Shown: in pieces, positions 14,014-22,819 of the stretch | Layout: every line of letters begins with the position of its first letter | Numbering within the stretch: the first letter of the stretch is position 1 | Assembly: GCF_014155765.1 (NCBI RefSeq) | Contig: NZ_SCKT01000002.1 | Span: forward strand, 1-32,416 | DNA length: 32,416 nt | Direction: 5' to 3' | Source of the DNA: Pantoea dispersa | Lineage (GTDB): Bacteria; Pseudomonadota; Gammaproteobacteria; Enterobacterales; Enterobacteriaceae | Made by a program: the position numbers and the translations under genes | Notes under the pieces: generated by a model | Told to the model about the DNA's origin: nothing | What the model saw: the letters and a program-made list of their open reading frames with translations, nothing else | The model's database searches: none

Positions 14014-15309
14014 ATGCATTCCTCTGCCTTACCGATGACCACCCGAGCCCGGGTTGGCGCTATTTTCCGCGTCACCTCCGGCAACTTCCTCGAACAGTTT
14101 GATTTCTTTCTGTTCGGTTTCTATGCCACCTATATCGCGCACACCTTTTTCCCCGCCAGCAGCGAATTCGCGTCGCTGATGATGACCTTTGCGGTGTTCG
14201 GTGCCGGCTTCCTGATGCGGCCGATTGGCGCGATTGTGCTGGGCGCTTATATCGATAAGGTTGGCCGGCGCAAAGGGCTGATCGTCACGCTGTCGATCAT
14301 GGCGGCGGGCACCTTCCTGATTGTGCTGATCCCGTCGTACCAGTCGATTGGCCTGTGGGCGCCGCTGCTGGTGCTGATTGGTCGTCTGCTGCAGGGCTTC
14401 TCGGCCGGGGCAGAACTGGGTGGCGTGTCGGTTTATCTGGCAGAGATTGCCACACCGGGCCGCAAAGGTTTCTACACCAGCTGGCAATCCGGCAGTCAGC
14501 AGGTTGCCATCATGGTTGCGGCCGCGATGGGCTTCGCGCTCAATGCCGCGCTGGAGCAGAGCGCCATCAGCGCCTGGGGCTGGCGTATTCCGTTCCTGTT
14601 TGGCTGCCTGATCGTGCCGTTTATCTTTATTCTGCGTCGCCGTCTGGAGGAGACGCAGGAGTTCAGCGCGCGCCGTCATCATCTGGATATGCGTCAGGTA
14701 TTTAGCACGCTGTTGCAGAACTGGCCGGTGGTGATTGCCGGGATGCTGATGGTGGCGATGACCACCACCGCGTTCTACCTCATTACCGTCTATGCGCCCA
14801 CCTTCGGCAAAAAAGTGCTGATGCTGAGCGCCTCGGACAGCCTGCTGGTGACGCTGCTGGTGGCGATCTCCAACTTCATCTGGCTGCCAATTGGCGGTGC
14901 GCTGTCGGACCGCTTTGGGCGTAAACCGGTGTTGCTGGCGATGACGCTGCTGGCGCTGGCGACCGCCTATCCGGCACTGACGCTGCTGGCGCAGACGCCG
15001 ACCTTCAGCATGATGCTGAGCGTGCTGCTGTGGCTGTCGTTTATTTACGGCCTGTATAACGGTGCAATGATCCCGGCGCTGACCGAAGTGATGCCGGCAG
15101 AAGTGCGCGTCGCCGGTTTCTCGCTGGCCTACAGCCTGGCAACCGCGCTGTTTGGCGGCTTCACGCCGGTGGTGTCTACCGCGCTGATCGAATACACCGG
15201 CGATAAGGCGTCACCGGGCTACTGGATGAGCTTTGCGGCGATTTGCGCGCTGCTGGCGACGCTGTACCTGTATCGCCGCCGCGCGCTGACGTTGCAAACC
15301 GCGCGTTAA
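14014..15309 (+). CDS. MFS metabolite:proton symporter, CitA-type
   Basis: This 431-residue, 12-helix inner-membrane carrier belongs to the metabolite:H+ symporter branch of the major facilitator superfamily. It has the usual N terminus ([36 protein letters not shown]), the cytoplasmic loop [13 protein letters not shown] between helices 2 and 3, [22 protein letters not shown] in helix 4, and the second-half loop [14 protein letters not shown]. The sequence is most like citrate/tricarballylate carriers, so a tricarboxylate is the likely substrate. GGAG before the ATG at 14014 sets the start; the frame is open further upstream but without support. It is convergent with a LysR gene, their stop codons overlapping by two bases. 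No citrate lyase or tcuAB genes are seen. Confidence 0.85.
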   Translation: MHSSALPMTTRARVGAIFRVTSGNFLEQFDFFLFGFYATYIAHTFFPASSEFASLMMTFAVFGAGFLMRPIGAIVLGAYIDKVGRRKGLIVTLSIMAAGTFLIVLIPSYQSIGLWAPLLVLIGRLLQGFSAGAELGGVSVYLAEIATPGRKGFYTSWQSGSQQVAIMVAAAMGFALNAALEQSAISAWGWRIPFLFGCLIVPFIFILRRRLEETQEFSARRHHLDMRQVFSTLLQNWPVVIAGMLMVAMTTTAFYLITVYAPTFGKKVLMLSASDSLLVTLLVAISNFIWLPIGGALSDRFGRKPVLLAMTLLALATAYPALTLLAQTPTFSMMLSVLLWLSFIYGLYNGAMIPALTEVMPAEVRVAGFSLAYSLATALFGGFTPVVSTALIEYTGDKASPGYWMSFAAICALLATLYLYRRRALTLQTAR

Positions 15310-16205
15310 GCGTGCTGAGACTGTTCGATAATCAGCTTTTCCAGCTCCGCAGCGACGTAAGATTGCATACGTCCGCTGCGGCGAATTAATCCCACCGAAC
15401 GGGTGACCTGCGGATCGGTCAGCGCCAGCTGGCGCAGCAGCGGATGCCCGTTCGCTGGCATCGACATCGCGGGCACGGCAGCAATGCCGATGCCCGCTTC
15501 TACCATCCCCAGCAGCGTCGTGACATGGCGCGTTTCGCAGATACTTTGCCGGGCGGGCGTGAGATGCGCCAGCGCACTGTCCAGCAGATTGCGGTTGCCG
15601 GACACTTTATCCAGCGCCACATAATCCTGCGCAAAATACTCCTGCCAGCTGAGCTGCTGGCGCGTCGCCAGCGGATGATCGTGGCGACAGGCGGCGACGT
15701 AAACATCTTCCACCAGCGGCGTGAAGGTGAGCTCCGGCGGTAGATTACGCGCAAAACAGATACCGAAATCGGCCTGACCGCTGCTCACCGCATCCATCAC
15801 GTTGCCGACGCTGCTATCAATCAGCTTGATGCGCACGCGCGGGTAACGCGCCTGAAAACGGCGGATCACCTCCGGCATAAAATAGTAAGCGCCCGAGGGC
15901 ACGGTAGCGACGGTGATCAGGCCGGTGCGATCCTGGCTGGCGCGCTCGACGTCGGCCAGCATCGATTCGACATTATCCAGCAACTGCTCCGAGCGCTGAG
16001 CAAAGTTCTGGCCATACAGCGTTAGCGTGACGCGCCGCGTGGTGCGGTCAAACAGCCGGGTGCCGAGCGCCGCTTCCAGCTTCTCAATTCTGCGGCTGAG
16101 CGCTGACTGCGACAGGCAGATTGACTCCGCCGCCAGACGAAAGTTGCCGTACTCCACCAGCGCGCGGAAGGCGTAGAGATCGTTGAGGTCAAAATTGACG
16201 GGCAT
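15306..16205 (-). CDS. LysR-family transcriptional regulator
   Basis: This 299-residue regulator has the LysR winged helix-turn-helix at residues 5-63 ([57 protein letters not shown]), then a periplasmic-binding-like effector domain with [32 protein letters not shown] chose the ATG at 16205 over a GTG at 16238, since the standard LysR N terminus then starts within a few residues. It is convergent with the CitA-type carrier, whose promoter lies 1.3 kb away, so control of that gene is possible but not shown by position. Its divergent neighbour side holds only the end of the M20 operon, 142 bases upstream. The effector is unknown. Confidence 0.88.
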   Translation of the reverse strand: MPVNFDLNDLYAFRALVEYGNFRLAAESICLSQSALSRRIEKLEAALGTRLFDRTTRRVTLTLYGQNFAQRSEQLLDNVESMLADVERASQDRTGLITVATVPSGAYYFMPEVIRRFQARYPRVRIKLIDSSVGNVMDAVSSGQADFGICFARNLPPELTFTPLVEDVYVAACRHDHPLATRQQLSWQEYFAQDYVALDKVSGNRNLLDSALAHLTPARQSICETRHVTTLLGMVEAGIGIAAVPAMSMPANGHPLLRQLALTDPQVTRSVGLIRRSGRMQSYVAAELEKLIIEQSQHA

Positions 16206-16347
16206 AACCGCGACTATCCTGCGTAATAACGCCAGCACACTACGCCGCTGACGTTAAAAAGTTGTTATAGCCGACGAGTGTAACAGGCTGCTGCGCGTTT
16301 CCGGCGGCGCAGAGGGAAAAAATCCGTTTTAAGCGCATCAGCGGCAC

Positions 16348-17463
16348 TCAGCGCATCCAGTCAGCGATGAGCTGCCCGTAAATCTGCTCTGCCTCGCTCA
16401 GACGGCTCACCAGGCAGTATTCATCGGTCTGGTGCGCCTGCGTCGGCTCACCGGGACCGAGAATAATGCAGGGCGGATCGCCGAGCGCCGGCAGCAGCAG
16501 CGAGGCATCGGTAAAATAGGGCACGATGCGCGCTTGCGCAGGTTGCTGCGTCACGGCTTCGCAGGCACGGTACACCGACTGAATCCACTGGTGCCGCTCC
16601 GGGCTCAGCACCGCCGGCAGATCGACCAGCGTGCTGATGTGCACGCTGTCACCGAGAAAGGTCGCCAGCTGCTGGCGAATTACCGCGTGTTGCAGGTTGG
16701 GCGCGCTGCGGATATCCACATCAAACGCGGCGCGGTCCGGCACCGAGTTAATGTTGAGGCCGCCCTCAATGCGGCCGACGTTCAGCGTCGGCTGTTTCAT
16801 CAGCGGATGCGGCGCGCCCGGTGAAAAGTGACGAATCTTACCCAGCGCATCGGCCGCCAGATAGATGGCGTTGATACCCAGCTCCGGCATGGCGCCGTGC
16901 GCGGTTTTGCCACGCGTTTCGCAGCGCAGCCACAGCGCGCCTTTGTGGCCGATCACCGGCTGGTTGGCGGTCGGCTCGCCCACGATCAGCGCGCCAACTT
17001 CAGGCAACTGCCCGGCCGCGATCAGCGCCTGGGCACCGTGGCAGCCGGTCTCTTCACCGCCGGTCAGCAGCAGTACCACGCCGCGCCCGGCGGCAATCGC
17101 CGCTTTGTGCTGCACGCAGGCCAGCACAAACGCCGCTACCGCCGCTTTCATATCGCTGGCGCCGCGCCCGTACAGCCGGTCGCCATCAATGTCGTGACCA
17201 AACGGATCAAACTGCCAAGGCTGATTACCCAGCGGCACGGTGTCCAGATGGCCGGTAAAGGCCAGCGGTTTGCCCGGCATCTGGCCCGGCAGGCGGGCGA
17301 TCAGGTTGGCGCGCTGCTCGCCGAACGCCGTCAGTTCGACCACGAAGCCCTGCTCCTGCAGCCACGCGGCGAGGAATTGCAGACAGGCCAGCTCATTGCC
17401 CGGTGGATTGATGGTGTCAAAGCTCAGCAGCTGCTGCGCCAGAGGCAGTGAACGCGCTGGCAT
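16348..17463 (-). CDS. M20-family amidohydrolase, ArgE/acetylornithine-deacetylase-like (1)
   Basis: This 371-residue zinc amidohydrolase has the metal ligands of the M20 family: His in GHLDTVP, Asp in GRGASDMK, the catalytic Glu pair in GGEETG, Glu in GEPT, and the C-terminal His in AHQTDE. The lid domain includes GKTAHGAMPELGINAI. ArgE/DapE-type enzymes hydrolyse N-acyl amino compounds. It is the last gene of the minus-strand importer operon, and its ATG overlaps the stop of the ThuA-like gene (TGATG). The operon context suggests it deacylates the imported compound rather than serving arginine synthesis. A second M20 enzyme closes the neighbouring operon at 29852. The substrate is not deducible. 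Confidence 0.88.
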   Translation of the reverse strand: MPARSLPLAQQLLSFDTINPPGNELACLQFLAAWLQEQGFVVELTAFGEQRANLIARLPGQMPGKPLAFTGHLDTVPLGNQPWQFDPFGHDIDGDRLYGRGASDMKAAVAAFVLACVQHKAAIAAGRGVVLLLTGGEETGCHGAQALIAAGQLPEVGALIVGEPTANQPVIGHKGALWLRCETRGKTAHGAMPELGINAIYLAADALGKIRHFSPGAPHPLMKQPTLNVGRIEGGLNINSVPDRAAFDVDIRSAPNLQHAVIRQQLATFLGDSVHISTLVDLPAVLSPERHQWIQSVYRACEAVTQQPAQARIVPYFTDASLLLPALGDPPCIILGPGEPTQAHQTDEYCLVSRLSEAEQIYGQLIADWMR

Positions 17464-18218
17464 CAGTCACGCTCCGTCAGCCAGTCGAGACAGTTAATCC
17501 ACAGCTGGCGATAGCCCGGCCAGCGGCTGAACTCTTCCGGCAGCCAGTGGGCTGACATGTCACTGGTCCACACCAGCGAGCGGCCTTGCTGATATTCGCG
17601 CACCGCCAGCAGCGGATGACCGGTGCCCGCCACGGTGGCCAGCAGCGTGCCTTCCGGCTGCATCTCCACTTCGTTGTAACCGAGCAGCCACGGCCAGTCG
17701 CCGGGAAGATCGGCAACTACTTTGTGTGACGTTGTCACCTCAGCGTAACTGCCTTCCGGCGTTTCAATGCGGTCGTCCCAGGCCAGACAGCGCACCGGCA
17801 GCACTTTCTCCACCAGCGTATTGCGATAGCGTGCGCCGCCGTTAATCCCCTGAAAACTGTAATAGCCGCCTACCATCATTAATGCGCCACCCGCGGCAAC
17901 ATAGTCGTGAATCAGCGCCAGGCGATTGGGCGTGCGCCGGCTTTTCAGCCAGGTGTCCGGATGCAGCAGCAGGGTGTTGGCACCGATATCGGACAGAATA
18001 ATCACGTCCCAGCGCTGCAAATCCTCCAGCGTCTGCGGAAAATCGGTGGCGGCGGCGTGGGCCGGCATATGCGTGACGGCATAGGCACTCTCCTGCAGCG
18101 CGGCAAGAAAATCCGCCGCACCGCTGTGCCAGGTGGCGGTAGCAAACTGATCAAAGCCTTTTACGTGCGTTGCGGTACTGGTCCAGGATTCACCGACCAG
18201 CAAGACGTTCTTTTGCAT
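17463..18218 (-). CDS. ThuA/class I glutamine-amidotransferase-like protein
   Basis: This 251-residue cytoplasmic protein resembles the ThuA-like, glutamine-amidotransferase-fold group known from conserved but uncharacterised enteric proteins. It begins KNVLLVGESWTSTATHVKGFDQFATATWH and has DVIILSDIGANTLLL, a Rossmann-like strand and turn, then YVAAGGALMMVGGYYSFQGINGGARYRNT, which is typical of the family. The terminal region HPLLAVREYQQGRSLVWTSDMSAHW is also characteristic. The usual catalytic Cys elbow of amidotransferases is absent at the expected place, so true amidotransferase activity is unlikely. It lies 14 bases after the phosphotriesterase-family gene and overlaps the M20 gene, tying it to the same pathway. 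Function unknown. Confidence 0.75.
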   Translation of the reverse strand: MQKNVLLVGESWTSTATHVKGFDQFATATWHSGAADFLAALQESAYAVTHMPAHAAATDFPQTLEDLQRWDVIILSDIGANTLLLHPDTWLKSRRTPNRLALIHDYVAAGGALMMVGGYYSFQGINGGARYRNTLVEKVLPVRCLAWDDRIETPEGSYAEVTTSHKVVADLPGDWPWLLGYNEVEMQPEGTLLATVAGTGHPLLAVREYQQGRSLVWTSDMSAHWLPEEFSRWPGYRQLWINCLDWLTERD

Positions 18219-18232
18219 GCCAACTTCTCCGT

Positions 18233-19312
18233 TTATCCGCCAAACACCCGTTGCGGATTAGTGATCATCAGGGTTTCGAGTTGTTCGCCGCTGACGCCAT
18301 GACGTTTCAGGCGCGGCACAAAATGTTTGAGGATGTAGCCATAGCCGTGACCGCCGTAGCGCGTCAGCATGGTTTTCAGGAACACGTCCTGGGACAGCAA
18401 AATCTGTTGCAGATAACCGTCGTCGATCAGTGCGCAAATGGCGAGCGCGTTCTCCTCATCGGACGGTGACTGCGCCGATTCGTCGGCGTAGTAGTAGTTC
18501 ATGCCGATCATGTCGTATTCGAGGAACACGCCGCGATCCGCCAGCTCGCGCTGGTAGGTTTTGTCGGCAAAGCTGGGGTTCATGTGACACAGCACGGTGT
18601 GGCGCAGATCGGCACCTTCCTGCGCCAGAATATCCAGCACCTTATGGCCGAGCCGCTCCCAGCCGGGCAGATGCACCTGAATCGGCACGCCGGTGGCCGC
18701 GCTGGCGCGCCCGGCGGCACGCAGCGATTTTTCTTCATCGGGCGTGAAGCGGCTGGATATGCCGATTTCACCGATCAGCCCGGCCAGCACCTCCGGCTTC
18801 TCCGGCAGTCCGCCGAGGTCGTAAATCAGCTTGTTGGTCAGCTGTTCCACGCTAATGGTTTTTACCCACTCGGGATGCGACGGCTCCAGATACAGACCGG
18901 TGCCCATCACAATATTCAGGCCGGTGAGACGGGCGATGCGCTGCAGCGCTTTACCATCGCGGCCGATGCCGATATTGGTCGGATCGATCACCGTTTCGCC
19001 GCCCAGCGCGCGGTATTTCATCAGCTCGTCAATCGCGGTATCGACGTCAAACAGCTGGCAGTTGTCGCGACTCATCAGCGGGTTGAGCGACAGCTCGCCG
19101 AGGTTCTCGATGCGCACCGGCATTTCAGCAATGTGGCGGTCGCTACAGCAGCAGGGCGGCACCCATTTACCGGAGGCATCCAGTAAAATGTGCTCATGCA
19201 TCAGCGTGACGCCCATCTCCGCCACCGGCAGCGGACCGAGTACCGTCATTACCTGACCGCTGCTGACGCCGAGCGGCAACGGATCCGCATGGCGAAAAAT
19301 TGATCCTTTCAT
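18233..19312 (-). CDS. Phosphotriesterase-family metal-dependent hydrolase (PHP-like)
   Basis: This 359-residue TIM-barrel amidohydrolase of the phosphotriesterase family has the expected metal ligands: H39 and H41 in MHEHILL, E182 in GLIGEIGIS (Glu, as in E. coli PHP, where phosphotriesterase has a carboxylated Lys), H214 in VHLPGW, H243 in LCHMN and D309 in LLSQDV. Relatives hydrolyse sugar lactones, phosphoesters or other esters, so a lactonase role is a reasonable guess. An unusual PPCCCSDRH with three Cys at residues 54-56 lies after the first motif. It follows the permease gene by 3 bases in the importer operon, which strongly suggests the imported compound or its product is the substrate. 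Confidence 0.85.
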   Translation of the reverse strand: MKGSIFRHADPLPLGVSSGQVMTVLGPLPVAEMGVTLMHEHILLDASGKWVPPCCCSDRHIAEMPVRIENLGELSLNPLMSRDNCQLFDVDTAIDELMKYRALGGETVIDPTNIGIGRDGKALQRIARLTGLNIVMGTGLYLEPSHPEWVKTISVEQLTNKLIYDLGGLPEKPEVLAGLIGEIGISSRFTPDEEKSLRAAGRASAATGVPIQVHLPGWERLGHKVLDILAQEGADLRHTVLCHMNPSFADKTYQRELADRGVFLEYDMIGMNYYYADESAQSPSDEENALAICALIDDGYLQQILLSQDVFLKTMLTRYGGHGYGYILKHFVPRLKRHGVSGEQLETLMITNPQRVFGG

Positions 19313-19315
19313 GGG

Positions 19316-20326
19316 CTATCCTTTGGCGGGCGCGCGGCTCGGGTTGAGAATGCGGGTGTTGAGCCAGATGGCGAGCAGAATGATGGTGCCAGTGGCGATC
19401 TGGGTATAAAACGGCGAGATATGCGACAAAATCAGGCCGTTCTGGATGATGGCAATCGACAGCGCGCCGAGCAGCGTACCGATCACGGTTCCAAAGCCGC
19501 CAAACAGGCTGGTACTGCCCAGCACCACCGCGGCAATCACCTGCAGTTCAAAACCTTCGCCCTGGTTAGAGGAGCCGCTGCCGAGGCGTGCGGTGATGAT
19601 CATGCCAGCCAGCGCCGCCGCCATGCCGCTAAGAATGTACACTTTCATGGTCACCGCTTTAGTATTGATACCGCTGCGGCGTGCACCTTCCGCGTTGGCA
19701 CCGATGGCGGTGACGTAGCGGCCAAAGCGCAGGTGATTAAGCACAATGTGACCGGCCAGCAACACCACGATGCCGATCAGCGCCGGCATGGGAATCCCCA
19801 GCACCCAGGCGCGACCCATAAAGGTGAACAGGCTGTCAGCCGGCACCGGGATCGAATAGCCCTGCGTCACCAGCAGCGCAATGCCGCGCACCACCGCCAG
19901 CGTGGCCAGCGTGACGATAAATGCCGGTATCCCTTCCCAGGCGATAAAGAAGCCGTTGATGGCGCCCACCAGCGCACCGAGCAGCAGCCCGCCAATCAGC
20001 ACCACCGGCCACGGCAAGCCCCAGTTATTGAGCGCAATGGCCGACAGCGCACCCACCAGCGCCAGCGTCGAGCCGACCGACAAATCGATGCCGCCGGTAG
20101 TAATCACCAGCGTCATCGCGGTGGCGACGATCAGCAGCGGCGCGCTTTGCCGGATGATATTCAGCCAGTTGGTACTGGTAAGAAAGTTGCTGGTGATCAA
20201 TGAAAACACCACGCAGCAAAAGACAAAAAACAGCGCGATGCTCACCACACCCGAATGGTTATGCAACAAACGGCGCGGCAGAGAGTGCTGGATCATGCGT
20301 GAACTGCCTAAATTCATGATGCTCAT
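19316..20326 (-). CDS. CUT2 (ribose-type) ABC importer permease, system 1
   Basis: This 336-residue inner-membrane permease of the RbsC family has about ten hydrophobic segments. The signature ITTGGIDLSVGSTLALVGALSAIA lies near residue 78, with EGIPAFIVTLATLAVVRGIALL and VVLGSTSLFGGFGTVIGTLLGALSIAIIQNGL following, the usual order. A single permease gene here implies a homodimer. It lies 9 bases after the ATPase gene and 3 bases before the phosphotriesterase-family gene. GAGG upstream of 20326 supports the start. The transported compound is unknown; CUT2 systems usually carry pentoses, AI-2-like sugars or nucleoside-like molecules. Confidence 0.93.
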   Translation of the reverse strand: MSIMNLGSSRMIQHSLPRRLLHNHSGVVSIALFFVFCCVVFSLITSNFLTSTNWLNIIRQSAPLLIVATAMTLVITTGGIDLSVGSTLALVGALSAIALNNWGLPWPVVLIGGLLLGALVGAINGFFIAWEGIPAFIVTLATLAVVRGIALLVTQGYSIPVPADSLFTFMGRAWVLGIPMPALIGIVVLLAGHIVLNHLRFGRYVTAIGANAEGARRSGINTKAVTMKVYILSGMAAALAGMIITARLGSGSSNQGEGFELQVIAAVVLGSTSLFGGFGTVIGTLLGALSIAIIQNGLILSHISPFYTQIATGTIILLAIWLNTRILNPSRAPAKG

Positions 20327-20335
20327 CCTGTTACC

Positions 20336-21118
20336 TCAGTGTGCTGCCGCGGACTGCGCGGTAAATTTCTCACCCACGATCAGGTTGACGATATCGCTCA
20401 GGCTGGTGTCCGCCACGCGGCGATCGGCCACGTTAGTGCCCTCGTACATCACCATGATGCGATCGCACACCAGGAACAGATCCTGCAGCCGATGGGTGAT
20501 GAGAATCACGCTGACGCCGCGCGCCGACACGCGGCGAATCAGTTCCAGCACCGCCTCGACTTCCGCTACCGCCAGCGCGGCAGTGGGTTCATCCATAATC
20601 AGCACTTTAGGATCGAACGCAGCGGCACGGGCGATAGCAATCGCCTGACGCTGCCCGCCGGAGAGATTACGCACCAGCAGACGGGTATCGGGAATTGAGA
20701 TGCCGAGGCCTTTCAGCATCTCACGCGCCTGCGCATGCATTTTGGCCTGATCGAGAAACGGCACGCCGAGGATGCGTCTGGTCGGTTCGCGGCCCATGAA
20801 CAGGTTACCGGCCACGTCGACCGTGTCGCACAGCGACAGATCCTGATAAACCATTTCGATATGGCAACGGCGCGAATCCGCCGGATTGCTGAAATGCTGC
20901 TGTTCGCCATCAATGCGGATCGCGCCGCTGGTAGGGATCACCGCGCCGGACAGCACTTTGGTCAGCGTCGATTTGCCGGCACCGTTGTCGCCCACCAGAC
21001 CGAGCACTTCACCGGGGGCCAGCTGCAGATTGACGCCGCGCAGAGAACGAATTGAGCCGTAGGTTTTGGTGATGTTAATCATCTCCACCCGGGCAGGAAG
21101 AGCTGGTAATTGCTGCAT
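20336..21118 (-). CDS. CUT2 ABC importer ATPase, system 1 (single domain)
   Basis: This 260-residue ATPase has a Walker A GDNGAGKST (residues 43-51), Q-loop YQDLSL, signature NLSGGQRQ (about 151-158) and Walker B VLIMDEPTAAL. It is half the length of RbsA/MglA, which carry two such domains, so it probably dimerises, as FrcA-type ATPases do. It is the first gene of the minus-strand operon (ATPase, permease, phosphotriesterase-family, ThuA-like, M20). GGGAG lies 8 bases before the ATG at 21118. Two palindromic GTAAACCGGTTTAC operators lie upstream, so control by the adjacent LacI-family protein is likely. Confidence 0.94.
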   Translation of the reverse strand: MQQLPALPARVEMINITKTYGSIRSLRGVNLQLAPGEVLGLVGDNGAGKSTLTKVLSGAVIPTSGAIRIDGEQQHFSNPADSRRCHIEMVYQDLSLCDTVDVAGNLFMGREPTRRILGVPFLDQAKMHAQAREMLKGLGISIPDTRLLVRNLSGGQRQAIAIARAAAFDPKVLIMDEPTAALAVAEVEAVLELIRRVSARGVSVILITHRLQDLFLVCDRIMVMYEGTNVADRRVADTSLSDIVNLIVGEKFTAQSAAAH

Positions 21119-21197
21119 TGGATCACTCCCATCAACGCCTGTGGGAAATGTTTAGCCGGTCGGGAAAAAGAGGCTATCTGACACGATTTACAATCTA

Positions 21198-21211
21198 GTA
21201 AACCGGTTTAC
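21198..21211. promoter_or_regulatory. LacI-type operator O1
   Basis: GTAAACCGGTTTAC is a perfect 14-bp palindrome with the central CCGG/CG symmetry typical of LacI/GalR-family sites. It lies about 80 bases upstream of the ATPase start and overlaps the putative promoter. Confidence 0.8.
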
Positions 21212-21367
21212 CTGTCAGATAAACCCTTAATTCGCAGCAACAGGGTAAACGCTACAATGATATTTACTCGCCAGGTATGACATTGCAGCATCCATGCCAG
21301 CCTGAATAACAGGCACTGCACTCGCGGCTAACTTGTTGTAATACATCGTATGTTATGTAATCAGCAA

Positions 21368-21381
21368 GTAAACCGGTTTAC
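21368..21381. promoter_or_regulatory. LacI-type operator O2
   Basis: A second exact copy of GTAAACCGGTTTAC lies 170 bases from O1 centre to centre; counting the flanking A and T it is 16 bp. The pair suggests repression by looping. Confidence 0.8.
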
Positions 21382-21442
21382 TCACTATACCGCTAACGGA
21401 AAAAATCGCTCACTTTTTGCGCCATGATTGTGCAGTTTTGCC

Positions 21443-22480
21443 TCATTTTGGGACATCGCTAACAAATCCCACCGAATCGCGACCAATCCATTCCACCGGT
21501 AAACGTGTCTCCATCGGGATGCTGCTGTCGTTGTTGAGCAGGCGCAGCATGATGCTCACCGCCGTATGGCCCAGCAGGCGCGCTGGCTGGCGGATGGTGG
21601 AGATACGCGGCTGGGTCAGATCGCTGTAGTTGGCGTCATCGAAGCCGACCAGCGACAGCGCCGCCGGTGCCTGCAGGCCAATGGCGCGCAAACCGTCGAG
21701 CAGTCCCAGCACCAGATAGTCACTGGCGGCGAATACGGCGGTAGGGCGCGGCGTGCAGCGGAACAGGTGCTGCAACGCCTGCTGACCAAATTCGCGCTCG
21801 TAGTTGCCATACATCACCCATTGCGGCGGTACGGTTAAACCGGCCTGCTGCATCGCGGTGCAAAAGCCAAGATAGCGTTCGCGCACGCTCATCAGCTGCT
21901 CCGGGCCGCCGATAAACGCAATTTGCGTGTGCCCGGCGGCGATCAGCTGCTCGGTGGCCATGCGGCCACCCTGCACGTTATCCGCAAAGACCTTCGGCAC
22001 GTTACTGCCGGGAATGTCTTCATCCAGCAGCACCACATGGCGCTGGCGCTGGATCTCGTCGCGCAGCAGGCCGTTGTCCGGCCGGTTGGTGGTGAACAGC
22101 AGGCCATCCACCTGGCGCGTATCCAGCCAGCGGATAAACTGCGCCTCTTTGTCCGGGTTGTTGCGCGTGATGCACAGCACCAGACTATAACCGTGCGCTG
22201 ACGCCGCTTCTTCGGCGGCATCCGCCAGTTCGGCAAAAAACGGGTTAGTAATATCCGGCAGCACCAGGCCCAGGGTTTCGCTGCCGCCTTTGCTTAAACG
22301 CCGCGCAAGAGAATTACCGCGATAGTCCAGCGTGCGGATCGCGCTTTCAATGCGGTCAACGGTGTCCTGCGGCAGCACAATACTGTGATTCAGATAGCGT
22401 GACACCGTGGCTTTTGACAGGCCAGCCAGCTTTGCCACGTCAGATAACAACACGCGTTTTGTACTCATCCATTTCGCCAT
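21443..22480 (-). CDS. LacI/GalR-family transcriptional regulator
   Basis: This 345-residue repressor has the N-terminal LacI helix-turn-helix VLLSDVAKLAGLSKATVSRYLNHS followed by the hinge segment TLDYRGNSLARRLSKGGSETLGLVLPDITNPFF and a periplasmic-binding-like ligand domain with VVLLDEDIPGSNVPKVFADNVQGG, HTQIAFIGGPEQ and PTAVFAASDYLVLGLLDGLRAIG. GntR/IdnR-like features (YLNHSIVLPQDT, ARRLSKGG) are visible. Its position just upstream of the system 1 operon and divergent from the system 1 binding-protein gene makes both likely targets, through GTAAACCGGTTTAC sites for the operon. The inducer is presumably the imported compound. Confidence 0.92.
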   Translation of the reverse strand: MAKWMSTKRVLLSDVAKLAGLSKATVSRYLNHSIVLPQDTVDRIESAIRTLDYRGNSLARRLSKGGSETLGLVLPDITNPFFAELADAAEEAASAHGYSLVLCITRNNPDKEAQFIRWLDTRQVDGLLFTTNRPDNGLLRDEIQRQRHVVLLDEDIPGSNVPKVFADNVQGGRMATEQLIAAGHTQIAFIGGPEQLMSVRERYLGFCTAMQQAGLTVPPQWVMYGNYEREFGQQALQHLFRCTPRPTAVFAASDYLVLGLLDGLRAIGLQAPAALSLVGFDDANYSDLTQPRISTIRQPARLLGHTAVSIMLRLLNNDSSIPMETRLPVEWIGRDSVGFVSDVPK

Positions 22481-22819
22481 GTTTGCCGGGGTGGCTTATC
22501 TGTAACACAGTTAAGCGCGACTAATACAGCGCTTTCCCGATTGCATTGCTGGAGAAATAAACACTTGACAAAAAAATTCGTCGGGCGAATTGTATAAAGC
22601 GTTTACCGCAGTACCGGGATTAACTTCCCAACCCGACATTGTTTTTTTCACCCCGCACTCCCAGTGGATGGGATGCCGAAAAAGATAACGCCGGCGGCAT
22701 CAAAACACGGCATTATCGCCGTGCTCAGAATCATTGAACTGATATTTACCTGCCAAAAAAACGCTCAGCGGTACGTCGCTGAGAAGCGCTGGTTATTATT
22801 ATTCCCGACGAGGAACTCA
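22481..22819. promoter_or_regulatory. Divergent region LacI gene / binding-protein gene
   Basis: These 339 bases contain no convincing gene. Visible elements include TTGACA at 22565-22570, an inverted repeat AATTCG-TCGGG-CGAATT at 22575-22591, TATAAA at 22593-22598 (22 bases from the -35, longer than ideal), a degraded operator-like TAAAGCGTTTAC right after, and a hairpin at 22764-22783. The leader before 22820 is therefore long, about 200 bases. Confidence 0.55.
22764..22783 (+). other. Leader hairpin before the binding-protein gene
   Basis: CTCAGCG at 22764-22770 pairs perfectly with CGCTGAG at 22777-22783 around a 6-base loop, 36 bases before the start codon. It may stabilise the leader RNA or affect ribosome access. 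No T tract follows, so it is not a plain terminator. Confidence 0.5.

Larger units (their letters stand above)
21119..21442. promoter_or_regulatory. Promoter region of the system 1 operon with two operators
   Basis: These 324 bases between the LacI gene and the ATPase gene contain no gene. They hold two identical 14-bp palindromes (listed separately), a GTAAAC half site at about 21244-21249, and an inverted repeat GCCTG-AATAA-CAGGC near 21300. On the minus strand TTACTA and GATAGC, 17 bases apart beside the nearer operator, could be a weak promoter. Confidence 0.6.

Noticed and set aside
16348-17463. Biosynthetic argE for arginine
   Set aside because: The gene overlaps and ends an importer operon and no arg gene or ARG-box context is visible, so a catabolic deacylase is more likely.
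22764-22800. TPP riboswitch (THI box) before the binding-protein gene, suggested by a CTGAGA sequence and the TenA-like gene nearby
   Set aside because: Only the CTGAGA word is present, and it is part of a simple perfect hairpin. The second conserved TPP aptamer segment (ACCTGAT then GATAATGCC) is missing. Operon 2 has only a 27-base gap, too short for an aptamer.
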